From positions 1 through 64,000 of IMG/VR virus record IMGVR_UViG_3300042549_009448: 64,000 bases of DNA, one strand, 5' to 3'. The stretch is from a virus. A model generated the notes under the pieces. That model was not told the origin of the DNA. It saw only the letters and a list, made by a program, of their open reading frames with translations, and made no database searches. Below are positions 7,988 through 17,802 of the stretch, piece by piece; the first letter of the stretch is position 1; the number at the start of each line of letters is the position of its first letter. The position numbers and the translations under genes were made by a program.

Positions 7988-8779
7988 ATGAAACCTTTAA
8001 ACCCCAAGCTTGTGCTAGACCCAATGTGGCTTTGTCAAGCGAATTTTGTTGACCTAGAGTATTACACGTACATTCTCTTGGACGCGAAGCAGAAGTATCT
8101 CACTAACTTAGATAGTGACTTTTCCAACTTTTACGAAATAGTTTTCCATTACCTAAATTTAAACACGGTAATAGCTGATAAAAAGGTGTACGATTCACAT
8201 TTGAATGTGGTTAGGTCACACGAAAAGTTAATGGAAATAGTAACTCAATTGGCCCAGTCGGATGACTCTAATGGGAAGAATATCGTTAAGGCATGCTCGT
8301 CAATCCTGTCTGAGGTAATGGAGTCTTATCTAAAGAAACAGATTCCTGTGTTAGAACATATTCACTTTCATCTAAATAACAATCAAATACACAAGCAAGA
8401 TGTGATCTATATTGTTAGTAAGTCCACTAAATTGGACAGATATGAAGTTTACCGATTAAATCTAAAAAGCAAATGCAATCTAGGTTACTCAATCACACGA
8501 AAAGCAGTATTGGATTTACCGGGTCTAAAGAATTCAGAGTTTAAGGCCAGGCTGCTTGAGGCAAAGCCTAATTTAAAAGATTTTAATCCTGACCAGAACG
8601 TGATAGTTGTTTCAGGCACTGATCATGTTGTGCTATCTGATGGAATTTGTCTTGCAAAGGACATTATTTTGGTCAATCGCATCATGAAACCAGTCCATGG
8701 ATTTGATGCTAATGTTCTACTGGATTACAGCCGAATGCTTGAAAAAAAGAAGGCTATTCCCTTTAAATTAAAGGCTTAA
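7988..8779 (+). CDS. Unknown protein, lone plus-strand gene in the late cluster
   Basis: This gene encodes 263 residues starting MKPLNPKLVLDPMWLCQ. An in-frame ATG at 7895 would overlap the divergent gene and add a poor, Bacteroidetes-unlike leader, so the start at 7988 is chosen. The protein is mixed alpha/beta with no transmembrane segment and no catalytic motif that I recognise. It contains HIHFHLNNNQIH near the middle and many Lys residues at the end. It reads against the surrounding structural genes, overlaps the end of the collagen-like fibre gene by four bases, and lacks the late motif on its own side. It is therefore more likely an early or regulatory gene than a virion part. No function is proposed. 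Confidence 0.7.
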   Translation: MKPLNPKLVLDPMWLCQANFVDLEYYTYILLDAKQKYLTNLDSDFSNFYEIVFHYLNLNTVIADKKVYDSHLNVVRSHEKLMEIVTQLAQSDDSNGKNIVKACSSILSEVMESYLKKQIPVLEHIHFHLNNNQIHKQDVIYIVSKSTKLDRYEVYRLNLKSKCNLGYSITRKAVLDLPGLKNSEFKARLLEAKPNLKDFNPDQNVIVVSGTDHVVLSDGICLAKDIILVNRIMKPVHGFDANVLLDYSRMLEKKKAIPFKLKA

Positions 8780-11553
8780 TTGGCAGTTTCGTACGTAAAG
8801 TGGCACTGAAACCTGATAAGCTTGTCCTGATAATTGCTGTCCGCTGGAGCCGATGTTGGAACCCACGCTTCGTATATGCAATCAAAGGCGGTAACTGGAC
8901 TTAATTTACTTGTACCGGCATTACGACTAGCGAAGCCTGAATTACTAAACGCATCCACTCCTTTAACATCTCTTTCGCCAAAGAATAGTGCAGCTGGGGA
9001 ATAGCTTGATGAACCGCTGAGTAATCTGGTCTGAACCTTGCCGAGTCTAATTTCGGACTTTCCAGTTGGGTTGATTGGTAACGCATTGGCCGTTAGGCCT
9101 ACAGCGCCAGAGGTTGAAACGTCTCCGCCGGTTGCCACACCAGCAGTATAAGTTAGGGGATTCTGATATAATGCTGGATACTGTATGACTGGATAGGTTG
9201 GGCTGGACCCAAAAGACGGATTCACATTATTGTCTATTTGTAGATTAAAACTACCGGCGAGCACAGTGTCGCTAAGACGATCTTCCATTCCGGTGGGTAG
9301 TATCGCACCCACTGAACCTGCAGTCGGCTCAAGGTGTGTTCCAAACGGTAGAGTAAGCCCTATTGCACAGCTATCGAGCCAAGTCCCATTTGTAGCATAT
9401 AAGAAATCACAACGACTTGCATTTGAACCGGCAGTATATACTGAAGTCGGTGTGGTGGCTGCGAATGTTCCAGTATAAGTTGTTGTTATCCAGTTAAATG
9501 TAGGGCTAATCGTGAAATTTACCCAACATGTCACCTTTTTTCCAATCTTAACGTATTGTGCGTATTCAACTGTGATTGGAATATCGCGGTATGTATAACT
9601 TGACCCTGATCCAATAGGTCCGTATAGTCCAACTTCTTCAACCAGACCGCCTGTTGTGTAATATGCTCTAGCTGGATTAGCATAACTAGCTAAGTCACCT
9701 GACGTAGTGGTCATAAGTCTCTTAAATGATGGGTTTGAGTTTGCTAGATTTTGTAGGGCTCCACCGTAAAGTGTTGGAGTCCATGTGCCTTCTTCATAAT
9801 CATCGAGCGTATTTGAATCAGCCGATGCAACTTGAGTTACTGGGAATGGCAGACCTTGTGCGAGGCGATTCTCTTTTACGACGACTGCATTGTTTAGTGA
9901 AATTGTTGCAGTTGCATTTTGAGTTTCAAGTTTAAGATCACCATTGACGGTTGTTATTTTCCAGGTTGTTCCAACTCCTCCGGTGTAATCGATCTCGTTT
10001 GTTTTTAGGGTTGAGCTACCTATTACGATATTCCTATTGAAATTGAATGTCACTCCACTTGGCGCATCGAAATCAATTGAGTTATTATTCGCTGGATTAA
10101 ATCCTATTCCAAAGTAATTAACGGCTAAACCTGCTCCAAAGCTTGCACCTCTCTTAAAGAATAAACCGTCAACCGACACGCCGGCAGCAAATGCGGTAGC
10201 CTCGGTGTTTTCTATTATATGCTCGTTCGTCAATTTCATTTCAACTGTTCGGCCAACTGATTGCGAAGTACCGGCCTTGTTGATTAACCATCGGTGCTCG
10301 CTGTTTCTTCGAGGTGAGAATGACTCAGCGACCTCACTTCCGCTTGAGGAAAGATCGTATTCAGCTCGGAGCATATAGTCTCCAGGATTGGCAGTAGTTC
10401 CACCACTGATTGTGAAACCTCCTAATCGGTATTTTCGAATTCTTAAGTTTTCAAAGCTTGGACTAATCAAGAAGCTTTGAGAAGTAATTCCAGTATATGC
10501 AGTTGATAGAGTGTCTACTGAACCTAGTTCAATTTGACCTCTGTAACCCTTTGAGTTTGGATCAGTTTCAAATTCTTTTGCGGCAGACGCCGTGCTGTTA
10601 AAGAAAGAGTAAACCGATAAATTTGAAGTTTGTGGAAATATGCTGTCTACTGAGGCTGGATAAGTTATGAATTTATGAGGAGATCCTGAATTACCTAAAC
10701 TAGTTAGGTCAATTACCGGAGTACCAGCTAAAGCATAGGCATAGGTTTCACAAAGAGAGAATACTGTTCCACTAGAAGCATACACGTAATATCCTCCATT
10801 ATTTGTTAATCCGCCGATTGATGTACCGCCCTCATTAGAATAGGTTACGAATTGGCCAGTAGTTAAGCCGTGTCCAGCCGACACAGTTATTTGATTATTA
10901 GTCAAACTTACAACCGACGAACTACTTGCATTAAATGATACTTCGGTTGATGAATTTGCAATCGCTGCAATGTTTGAGGAGACTAATGCTAATGAGCGTG
11001 TTTTTAACTCATTGAAATTATAGAGAACGGTTTGATAATTTGTTCCTAATCCTGGAATTACAAAGTTAGGGTCTCCGCTAGTCGCGCTATTTGTTAAATC
11101 TAAGCCTGCTGTAACTCTAGGTTTTACGACTCTAGAAGAGGCTCCCAATCTAACGTACGGAGAAATATTTGTACCTAGTGCGGTTTGAACTAGCGTATTG
11201 AAATCTGTCAATACTTCCCAACCATAGAGATTAGATCCACTGGTTAATACCTTTTTAAAAACTTTGTCAGCTGTGATTAAAACATCGCCGGTTCTAATAC
11301 CAGACGGTGCACCAGATGGTGCGCTTGTGGCGGCGGTTGCTGGAGTTGTTCCGTAAATAACTGAGCCAGTTTCACCAATTGGGCCGATTGGGCCGATTGG
11401 GCCAGCCGGGCCGATTGGGCCAGTTAGGCCAGTTGGACCAGTTGCACCTATGCCGAGTGCAATTAATTGATTAAAGTTGAAGTTTACTTTATTTGAGACA
11501 TCAACTTGACTATCGGTTGCGAATATCTCCTTTAAATTTATAATGATTGCCAT
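8776..11553 (-). CDS. Collagen-like tail fibre protein
   Basis: A protein of 925 residues. After a short N-terminal attachment-like segment (MAIIINLKEIFATDSQVDV) comes a Gly-X-Y collagen-like stretch at about 36-64 (GATGPTGLTGPIGPAGP). A long strand-rich region rich in Ser, Thr, Gly and Asn follows, typical of trimeric phage fibres. The N-terminal segment resembles that of the fibres at 886 and 4423, consistent with attachment to a common baseplate site. Its ATG shares one A with the stop codon of the 2077-residue gene upstream, so the two are translated together. The 3' end overlaps the plus-strand gene at 7988-8779 by four bases. Host-recognition role inferred. Confidence 0.75.
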   Translation of the reverse strand: MAIIINLKEIFATDSQVDVSNKVNFNFNQLIALGIGATGPTGLTGPIGPAGPIGPIGPIGETGSVIYGTTPATAATSAPSGAPSGIRTGDVLITADKVFKKVLTSGSNLYGWEVLTDFNTLVQTALGTNISPYVRLGASSRVVKPRVTAGLDLTNSATSGDPNFVIPGLGTNYQTVLYNFNELKTRSLALVSSNIAAIANSSTEVSFNASSSSVVSLTNNQITVSAGHGLTTGQFVTYSNEGGTSIGGLTNNGGYYVYASSGTVFSLCETYAYALAGTPVIDLTSLGNSGSPHKFITYPASVDSIFPQTSNLSVYSFFNSTASAAKEFETDPNSKGYRGQIELGSVDTLSTAYTGITSQSFLISPSFENLRIRKYRLGGFTISGGTTANPGDYMLRAEYDLSSSGSEVAESFSPRRNSEHRWLINKAGTSQSVGRTVEMKLTNEHIIENTEATAFAAGVSVDGLFFKRGASFGAGLAVNYFGIGFNPANNNSIDFDAPSGVTFNFNRNIVIGSSTLKTNEIDYTGGVGTTWKITTVNGDLKLETQNATATISLNNAVVVKENRLAQGLPFPVTQVASADSNTLDDYEEGTWTPTLYGGALQNLANSNPSFKRLMTTTSGDLASYANPARAYYTTGGLVEEVGLYGPIGSGSSYTYRDIPITVEYAQYVKIGKKVTCWVNFTISPTFNWITTTYTGTFAATTPTSVYTAGSNASRCDFLYATNGTWLDSCAIGLTLPFGTHLEPTAGSVGAILPTGMEDRLSDTVLAGSFNLQIDNNVNPSFGSSPTYPVIQYPALYQNPLTYTAGVATGGDVSTSGAVGLTANALPINPTGKSEIRLGKVQTRLLSGSSSYSPAALFFGERDVKGVDAFSNSGFASRNAGTSKLSPVTAFDCIYEAWVPTSAPADSNYQDKLIRFQCHFTYETAN

Positions 11554-14500
11554 TAAATGAATTTAATTTTTATTTTTGGCACTAGTTTTACACCGGTGTT
11601 AGGTTTTATCAAAATCGAGCCTTCTACTAGGTTTGATTTGGTATTATTTATTTTGACATTTCGAATTAAGCTATAACCTAGATCTCCAAGCAAATCGTAA
11701 TCTACTTGAATGAAGTTAACTAAATTATTAGGTATTGTACTATCATTTAGTGAATAGAACTCGAAACTTTCAATTGAATATAACTTAATTAAGTTAGTAG
11801 AGCAGTATTGAGCTAAGTACTGTTCAAAGGTTAGATCACCAAGAAATTCTGTACTCGTTGTAATTAAGTTGCCAGTCTCATCCTTAAAGAACTTTTGGAA
11901 TTCAGAGCGAAGACCGTTATCTGATAGGTGCTTAGTTATTAGGTCAGTTATGTTCAATTTGAAACGAACTTCATTTCCAAAAATCGAATATTCTAAGTTA
12001 GCGGTTGTTGCAGTTGAGGTTAAGAAGGTTGGATTATCTACCTCAAGCGCAGTGAATGACTCAATTGTAAAACCGGTCGGAACATTGATAAGCTTCGAAA
12101 TGAACGAATAGTCTTCTGTAACCCTACGGCTTCCTGGAATTCTAGAGAATGTGTTCTTTTGTGAATACTCAAAATGGTAATTGTAATCCCAGCTAGAAGA
12201 TAAGATATTTAAAGAGGTTCGGTCAATTGGAGTTTCTCCAATTAATGGATACTCAGCTGAATAGTTTTGGCTGTTCTCTAAATCTAAAATTGAAGTTTTT
12301 GCGTACTTAACAAACTCAAACTCCGGTATTACAAAGAAATTTTCAACGTGAGGATTTAGGCAAACATTTGCACTAGTTAAGTCATTTTCATTTATTGAAA
12401 AATTGTACTTGAATCCAGCGGTCGGTTTAGTTATAATATCATATTCGCCAGAGTATCTGTTAACTGAGTAGGCTTGTGAATTAACTTCACTTAGCGTAAC
12501 TCCTGCAATTTGATTAATTTGACCAGATTGAACAGACTCTTGTGAAATCTTAACAATTGTTGATTTTGAAATTTCATCAGCAGCCAGCACCTCCATTGAG
12601 AGCTTCTTGACGTTTAGATTAATGCCATCAGTATATGTTTCCCAGCTAATAACTTCTTGTGATTTGTCCAATAGTTGAACAAATTTGGCAAATGAAAGGT
12701 TTCCAAATAATTTATCAAAGTACTTGACTCCTCCAAATATTTGAAAGTGTTGAGCTTGCTCTACCCAAGTAGAAGTGATACCATTTGGAATACCCGAATC
12801 AGCGTAAGAGAATGAAACGATATCCCCTAAATTAATAGTTGCTGGAATAACGGTCTTAAGCGATTTAGTTGAGCTTTGGGACAAAATGGCTAGATTTTGA
12901 TTTGCTCCAGCGATTCCGTCCTCAGTCAATGTAATATTTGCTAAGTTGGTTGGAGTCGGCAAAACTGGTGTACTTGAAGGACCGCTAACTGTTTGAATTT
13001 GTAAAACAATACTCTTTTGACCTGGTTTTATTATATAAAATGGAGAAAATCCGATATTTGACTGTTCTATTTCAGAGTCAGCTGCTGAATCATAGTCCAG
13101 CAATCCAATAAGCTTGCGAGTTTCAATAGACTCAGGCAATAGAGTAGCGGTGCTTATATTGATTCCACTCGTAGACAAGTCAACTCCTCTAGACAACTTA
13201 ATCGTTGAATAGGCTGCGGCTTTATTATTGTATTTCTTATTTTTTGCAAAATACAAGAAAGAATGAGTTAAATTAGAAACATTGCTAAATTCAATTCGGT
13301 AATCTCCGAATACTGAATCGTAATAAGACACATTATGTTCTATTGAAAATTCGTCTAGTGCAGTAGAATTTGAATCAACTGGACTCGGTACAACCCAATT
13401 CGATTTGAATAGAACCTCTGTTCCGTTAGTTATGCTTGTAGTTACTCCTCCATTAACATAGGTGATTGGTATTGTGAAAACTCCAGAAGAATAAGTAACT
13501 GAAGATGATGCTGTGTAAACAACTTCCTCGTAACTTGAGTTAGCAATACCATACGCTATTTTAAACGAGTTTCCGCTCTGTAAAATCTGATTTAATTTAT
13601 AGCTTTGATTAATTGTGCCGTTTGCAAAAAATGAAGAACTAACAGCTGACACTTGATTAATCGCTAGGGTTCCACCATTTAGGGTATTATTAAAAACTCC
13701 CGAACTTGGATCAAGTTGACCTGATCCAGCAGCTGCAGTATTCAACTCCCAGCTATCTTGGAACTCTGATTGAATTCTAACGCAAGGATATGTTCCTTGA
13801 TTTAAAATTAGAGGTAGAGCCTGGGAAACACTAGCGTAAGTTCGCTCTCCTAGTCGATCTCCATTAGATATTAGTCCATTGCTGACATCCGAGTAAACGG
13901 TAGATCCAGCCGAAGCAATTATTGAAGAATATAGAGCAATTGGTGAGCTGGATGGAGAAATTACTGGCGCGTAAATAATATGAACAGTTTGGCCTAGATC
14001 GGCTGAGATCAAGGTAGTTCCATTAATTAAGTTTAGGTAAGTTGTTAAACTTGAAACAGTAATAGTTGCATCAATTGAATATCTAGTTTGAGTTGTCCTA
14101 AATGAATTATTGAATAGGGAAGTTTGATTGATTAAATCGCCAGTTGATGTTGACCAATCTGCAGTTAAGATTGAGTTGTCTAATAATCCTTTATAGCCGA
14201 TTGCTACCTCTATTAGTACTGTGATCGATTTAGCATTCGTATTTTCAATCACTCTGTACTTTATAGGTTGCCGAGTTACGGTTGGAATCTCTTTAATTGG
14301 TTTAAGTAACACACTGAATTTGTAGTCTTCGAATCGAGTTGTGTCAATTATTGAATTCCCAAAATCATCAATTTCATAGAATTTGAATTTGGCACCTTTA
14401 AACGTTGTTTCATACTGCTTGGTGAATTGATTCTTATTTAAAATTGAGTATCTAAATTGAGGCCTATCAACCTCAAATCCATTAACCTTTGGAATGTACG

Positions 14501-17500
14501 TAAAATAAGTTTCAAAATATTGAGTCGACCCGGTCAATTGGTCAATGTCAATTGGAGAATCAAAATACGAAAAGTTATATCGTGCAAGTTTAGGATCATT
14601 TAAGTATCCAAACTCTGATTCAATATAGAACCACTCATGTGTCAACTTTTCAGGAGTTGGAGAAGTTTCTCGATGAGATGGTCCAAAATTATCCTTGCCA
14701 AACATAAGGTCGGAGTTTAATCGATATGGATTATCACGGCCATCTGTTGAATCTTCCAGCCCCCATTTAGTTATGTATGGAATTACTCTACCGGTCGAGG
14801 CATAGTCTTTATTAAAATTTTCAAGGTAAACATGGTATTCACTTGACACATTTCCTAAAACGTAACGATCTCGATTCTCATAAGTCAAATTTTGTTGACT
14901 TTGATATGCGTGGTCAGCCTTTAGTGCAAACGGGCCGCTATAATCTATTAGATCATTAGATTCATCGTAATAGGCTAAGTCTAATCGGTCTGGATATAGT
15001 GTACTGATTGGGTCAGTTGTAGTATTTGGTCTCTTTTTTCCGTATATTAAAATTGCATCTCCTCTAACCACCGTGTACTTTGATAATTGATCTGTATTTT
15101 GCCAAACTAGGGGTCTTGGCCCAGTTCCAACTGAGGCCATATCGTATAGTTGACCATTTACTTCAATGTCGCCATCTCCAACTATTTGATATGAATACTT
15201 GGTAAAGTCTAACATTGTAACATTTGCTGGAATGTAAATGTCTTTATATAGATCAAGTAATAAATTTCTAGAGTATCGAGTTGAGTAAGTTGAAAAATCA
15301 ATGTCCATTACTTCAAAAATTGAAAGTACTCCAATTTTAGGTTTGAATAATTTTCTGATTTCTATTTTATCATAATTAACATTGACAGCTTCATCATCGA
15401 TTAGCTCAATTGTTGCATAGTTATTGAAGTATGAGAGAGCTGCTGCTTGATCAGCATCAGATAGTCCGCTTTTAACTAAATCAACCGCTCTACACACTCG
15501 ACTAATCTTTGACCAATTAGTGTTGGTCTTTACGACTATATCATCAAGTATTGGAGTTAACTTTTCAATATTTCCAATATCAATGATTGCATGAGGTTTA
15601 CTTAAAAATCCACCATCTGCCCAAACTAACGAACTTGTGGAAGTTCCATTTATTTTGAAAGTTGAGGAAGCTGTAGCAATTACCCTAATTTTTAACTCTC
15701 CGTAAGTATCTCCAAATTCACGAGACTGTATGAATACTGTATCGTTGAATGGTACTGCAATAATAGAGGAGTCTCTTAATTCTATTGTAACACCATAAAT
15801 TGCTTGCGTGATTTGACTAATATCTAGGTCCGCATTAACGTATATTCTAGAACCGTAAACTCCTTCAATGTATTCTGTTCCATTGAAGTACCACTTGCTG
15901 TTATCAATTGTTGAAATGTATTGTGTTCCGATAGCTGCTGGTGAATATTGTGAGTTGGATGGAGGTACTGAATTTGGATCGAGCGCTGAGAAATTTATAA
16001 TTGGAATAGTTGGATAATCAACAACGTATGTGGTTCCAGTAGGCAAGCTTGAAGGTCCGCCAGTAAAGTACGATTTTACAAAAACTATTTCATCGTATCT
16101 TCCACCGCTATCATTTACGTCTAGGCAACTTCCACTAGGATGGTATATTCTAAGACGATCCAAATGATCTGGCTTATTAACCAATTGTAGAGCAACGGTC
16201 GACTTGGTGTCAACCTTTGAAATTGAGGCAGTTGGCTGAGAAATTAAATCGGTAGGTCCAAAGAATGTACCTAGATCAACGCTAACCTCATCTATTTTAA
16301 AGGTGACTAGTGTATCGCTTTGATTCCAATCATTTGAATTAATTAGATGAAGGTCTCCAGTTTTTGACTTGATATATGGAAAGAATAGAGTCTCAGTCGA
16401 TGTTCGGTTTTGATTTATATCACTAAGGTTTTGACCTAGCTCTTTTCCATTAAGCTTAACTCCAGTTGAATTAGTTAAGGTAAGCGAAATATCATCAGCT
16501 TGACTGTATTTTACCGGTAACGCTTGATCATTAACAAATGGATCAAATACCAGAGTCTCAAGTTCAACCCATGGATCACTAATCGTTGAACTTTGAAGTT
16601 CAAACTTAATGGAATTAATGTTATTAGCAGTTATTGTAAGTTGCGTGCCTTGAGGAAAGCTAGTGTATGTTCCAGAAATTGTTAGAACTCCACTGCTAAA
16701 TACGGCATTCGTAACTGAAATATTACCTGATCCAGTAAATGAAATATTATTGACGCCTAAATCTTCTAGATTAGTACCGGTTACCGATAACGTAAATGTT
16801 GAGCTTGGAGATAATGACAGTTGGCTAACTGTTTCAATAGCAACTACATTTTCGGAAGACTCAGAATACATTCGGTCTAGATCAATTTCAAATTCTTCTA
16901 GGTCAATGTCATTACAGTAAAAACCAAAATATCTATTGAATTCATAGTCATTTGAAGTAATATCATTAAATAGGAATTCCATATTTAAGATTTTAGGATA
17001 TATGATCTTATTTCTTTCATATCCTAATGTTACAAATTCTTCAACCTTTAAGAGAGGTAGAGCTCTGCTAAATACTGTACTTAACTGCTCAGGAATTTCA
17101 ACATAAGTACCTGCTGAAATTGAAGCTCCTCTATATAATGAGTATCCGTCAGTTTTATGATTGACATATAGAGGTTTTTTAGTGAACATTGGGTTTTTAG
17201 CTATATTCTCCAAGTACTGCCCAATCTTTGAAGTTTTGCCAAGGTCAAAAACTTTTACAATGGTCGAGTGCTTAAAAGCGTCGGTTGCAAATTCTTGAAC
17301 GGAAATGTTTTGTAACGTCTTTCCCTGGCCGGCAGTATAGTTTGAGGCTCCAGGTATTTTAAAAATGACAAATTTGGTTGGAACTACTTGATCTAAATAG
17401 AGAGGAGCAAAGTAGGAAAATTTCTCAGAGTATTGTCTGCTTGTCAAATACTTTGCACCACTGGTATACAGATCAAAATCGAATTGATCTTTGAGATCCT

Positions 17501-17786
17501 TGGCTACCGCAGTCTTACCAATGGTTGAACCTACTTGGTATGCAATAGCTGATGGTGTTTTACCATTGTCGTAAAATTTATAGAGATTAATCTCATGGTT
17601 TGAATTTTCATTTATTGCGAATCTCTTATACTTTTGATCAGCAAGCTGCTCATTTGCGTTAATTGAATTTAACCACAGATCTCCACCTGAATCAACGGTT
17701 AACTTAATGTTAGTTGTTAATTTTGGGTTAGTTCTTAGTAATTGAAAGCTTACGTTTCTCTCAGCAAGTTGAGTGTATGTTACCAC
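11553..17786 (-). CDS. Giant virion protein (2077 aa), probable baseplate/tail component
   Basis: The largest gene in the window. The product is strand-rich throughout, with many Asn, Ser, Thr and Tyr residues and no enzyme motif that I recognise. Residues of about 315-390 look like an Ig/IPT-type domain (SPSSTFTLSVTGTNLEDLGVNNISFTG-type strands). The N-terminal 250 residues include SYFAPLYLDQVVPTKFVIFKIPG, which reads like an assembly interface. It lies in an uninterrupted minus-strand run (24643 to 8776) with gaps of 4-16 bases, so it is part of one late operon with the neighbouring baseplate-type proteins. T4 has a long wedge protein (gp7) in a similar place, but I cannot claim homology by eye. 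Confidence 0.6.
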   Translation of the reverse strand: MVTYTQLAERNVSFQLLRTNPKLTTNIKLTVDSGGDLWLNSINANEQLADQKYKRFAINENSNHEINLYKFYDNGKTPSAIAYQVGSTIGKTAVAKDLKDQFDFDLYTSGAKYLTSRQYSEKFSYFAPLYLDQVVPTKFVIFKIPGASNYTAGQGKTLQNISVQEFATDAFKHSTIVKVFDLGKTSKIGQYLENIAKNPMFTKKPLYVNHKTDGYSLYRGASISAGTYVEIPEQLSTVFSRALPLLKVEEFVTLGYERNKIIYPKILNMEFLFNDITSNDYEFNRYFGFYCNDIDLEEFEIDLDRMYSESSENVVAIETVSQLSLSPSSTFTLSVTGTNLEDLGVNNISFTGSGNISVTNAVFSSGVLTISGTYTSFPQGTQLTITANNINSIKFELQSSTISDPWVELETLVFDPFVNDQALPVKYSQADDISLTLTNSTGVKLNGKELGQNLSDINQNRTSTETLFFPYIKSKTGDLHLINSNDWNQSDTLVTFKIDEVSVDLGTFFGPTDLISQPTASISKVDTKSTVALQLVNKPDHLDRLRIYHPSGSCLDVNDSGGRYDEIVFVKSYFTGGPSSLPTGTTYVVDYPTIPIINFSALDPNSVPPSNSQYSPAAIGTQYISTIDNSKWYFNGTEYIEGVYGSRIYVNADLDISQITQAIYGVTIELRDSSIIAVPFNDTVFIQSREFGDTYGELKIRVIATASSTFKINGTSTSSLVWADGGFLSKPHAIIDIGNIEKLTPILDDIVVKTNTNWSKISRVCRAVDLVKSGLSDADQAAALSYFNNYATIELIDDEAVNVNYDKIEIRKLFKPKIGVLSIFEVMDIDFSTYSTRYSRNLLLDLYKDIYIPANVTMLDFTKYSYQIVGDGDIEVNGQLYDMASVGTGPRPLVWQNTDQLSKYTVVRGDAILIYGKKRPNTTTDPISTLYPDRLDLAYYDESNDLIDYSGPFALKADHAYQSQQNLTYENRDRYVLGNVSSEYHVYLENFNKDYASTGRVIPYITKWGLEDSTDGRDNPYRLNSDLMFGKDNFGPSHRETSPTPEKLTHEWFYIESEFGYLNDPKLARYNFSYFDSPIDIDQLTGSTQYFETYFTYIPKVNGFEVDRPQFRYSILNKNQFTKQYETTFKGAKFKFYEIDDFGNSIIDTTRFEDYKFSVLLKPIKEIPTVTRQPIKYRVIENTNAKSITVLIEVAIGYKGLLDNSILTADWSTSTGDLINQTSLFNNSFRTTQTRYSIDATITVSSLTTYLNLINGTTLISADLGQTVHIIYAPVISPSSSPIALYSSIIASAGSTVYSDVSNGLISNGDRLGERTYASVSQALPLILNQGTYPCVRIQSEFQDSWELNTAAAGSGQLDPSSGVFNNTLNGGTLAINQVSAVSSSFFANGTINQSYKLNQILQSGNSFKIAYGIANSSYEEVVYTASSSVTYSSGVFTIPITYVNGGVTTSITNGTEVLFKSNWVVPSPVDSNSTALDEFSIEHNVSYYDSVFGDYRIEFSNVSNLTHSFLYFAKNKKYNNKAAAYSTIKLSRGVDLSTSGINISTATLLPESIETRKLIGLLDYDSAADSEIEQSNIGFSPFYIIKPGQKSIVLQIQTVSGPSSTPVLPTPTNLANITLTEDGIAGANQNLAILSQSSTKSLKTVIPATINLGDIVSFSYADSGIPNGITSTWVEQAQHFQIFGGVKYFDKLFGNLSFAKFVQLLDKSQEVISWETYTDGINLNVKKLSMEVLAADEISKSTIVKISQESVQSGQINQIAGVTLSEVNSQAYSVNRYSGEYDIITKPTAGFKYNFSINENDLTSANVCLNPHVENFFVIPEFEFVKYAKTSILDLENSQNYSAEYPLIGETPIDRTSLNILSSSWDYNYHFEYSQKNTFSRIPGSRRVTEDYSFISKLINVPTGFTIESFTALEVDNPTFLTSTATTANLEYSIFGNEVRFKLNITDLITKHLSDNGLRSEFQKFFKDETGNLITTSTEFLGDLTFEQYLAQYCSTNLIKLYSIESFEFYSLNDSTIPNNLVNFIQVDYDLLGDLGYSLIRNVKINNTKSNLVEGSILIKPNTGVKLVPKIKIKFI

Positions 17787-17802
17787 AAGTTTATGTTATA
17801 TT

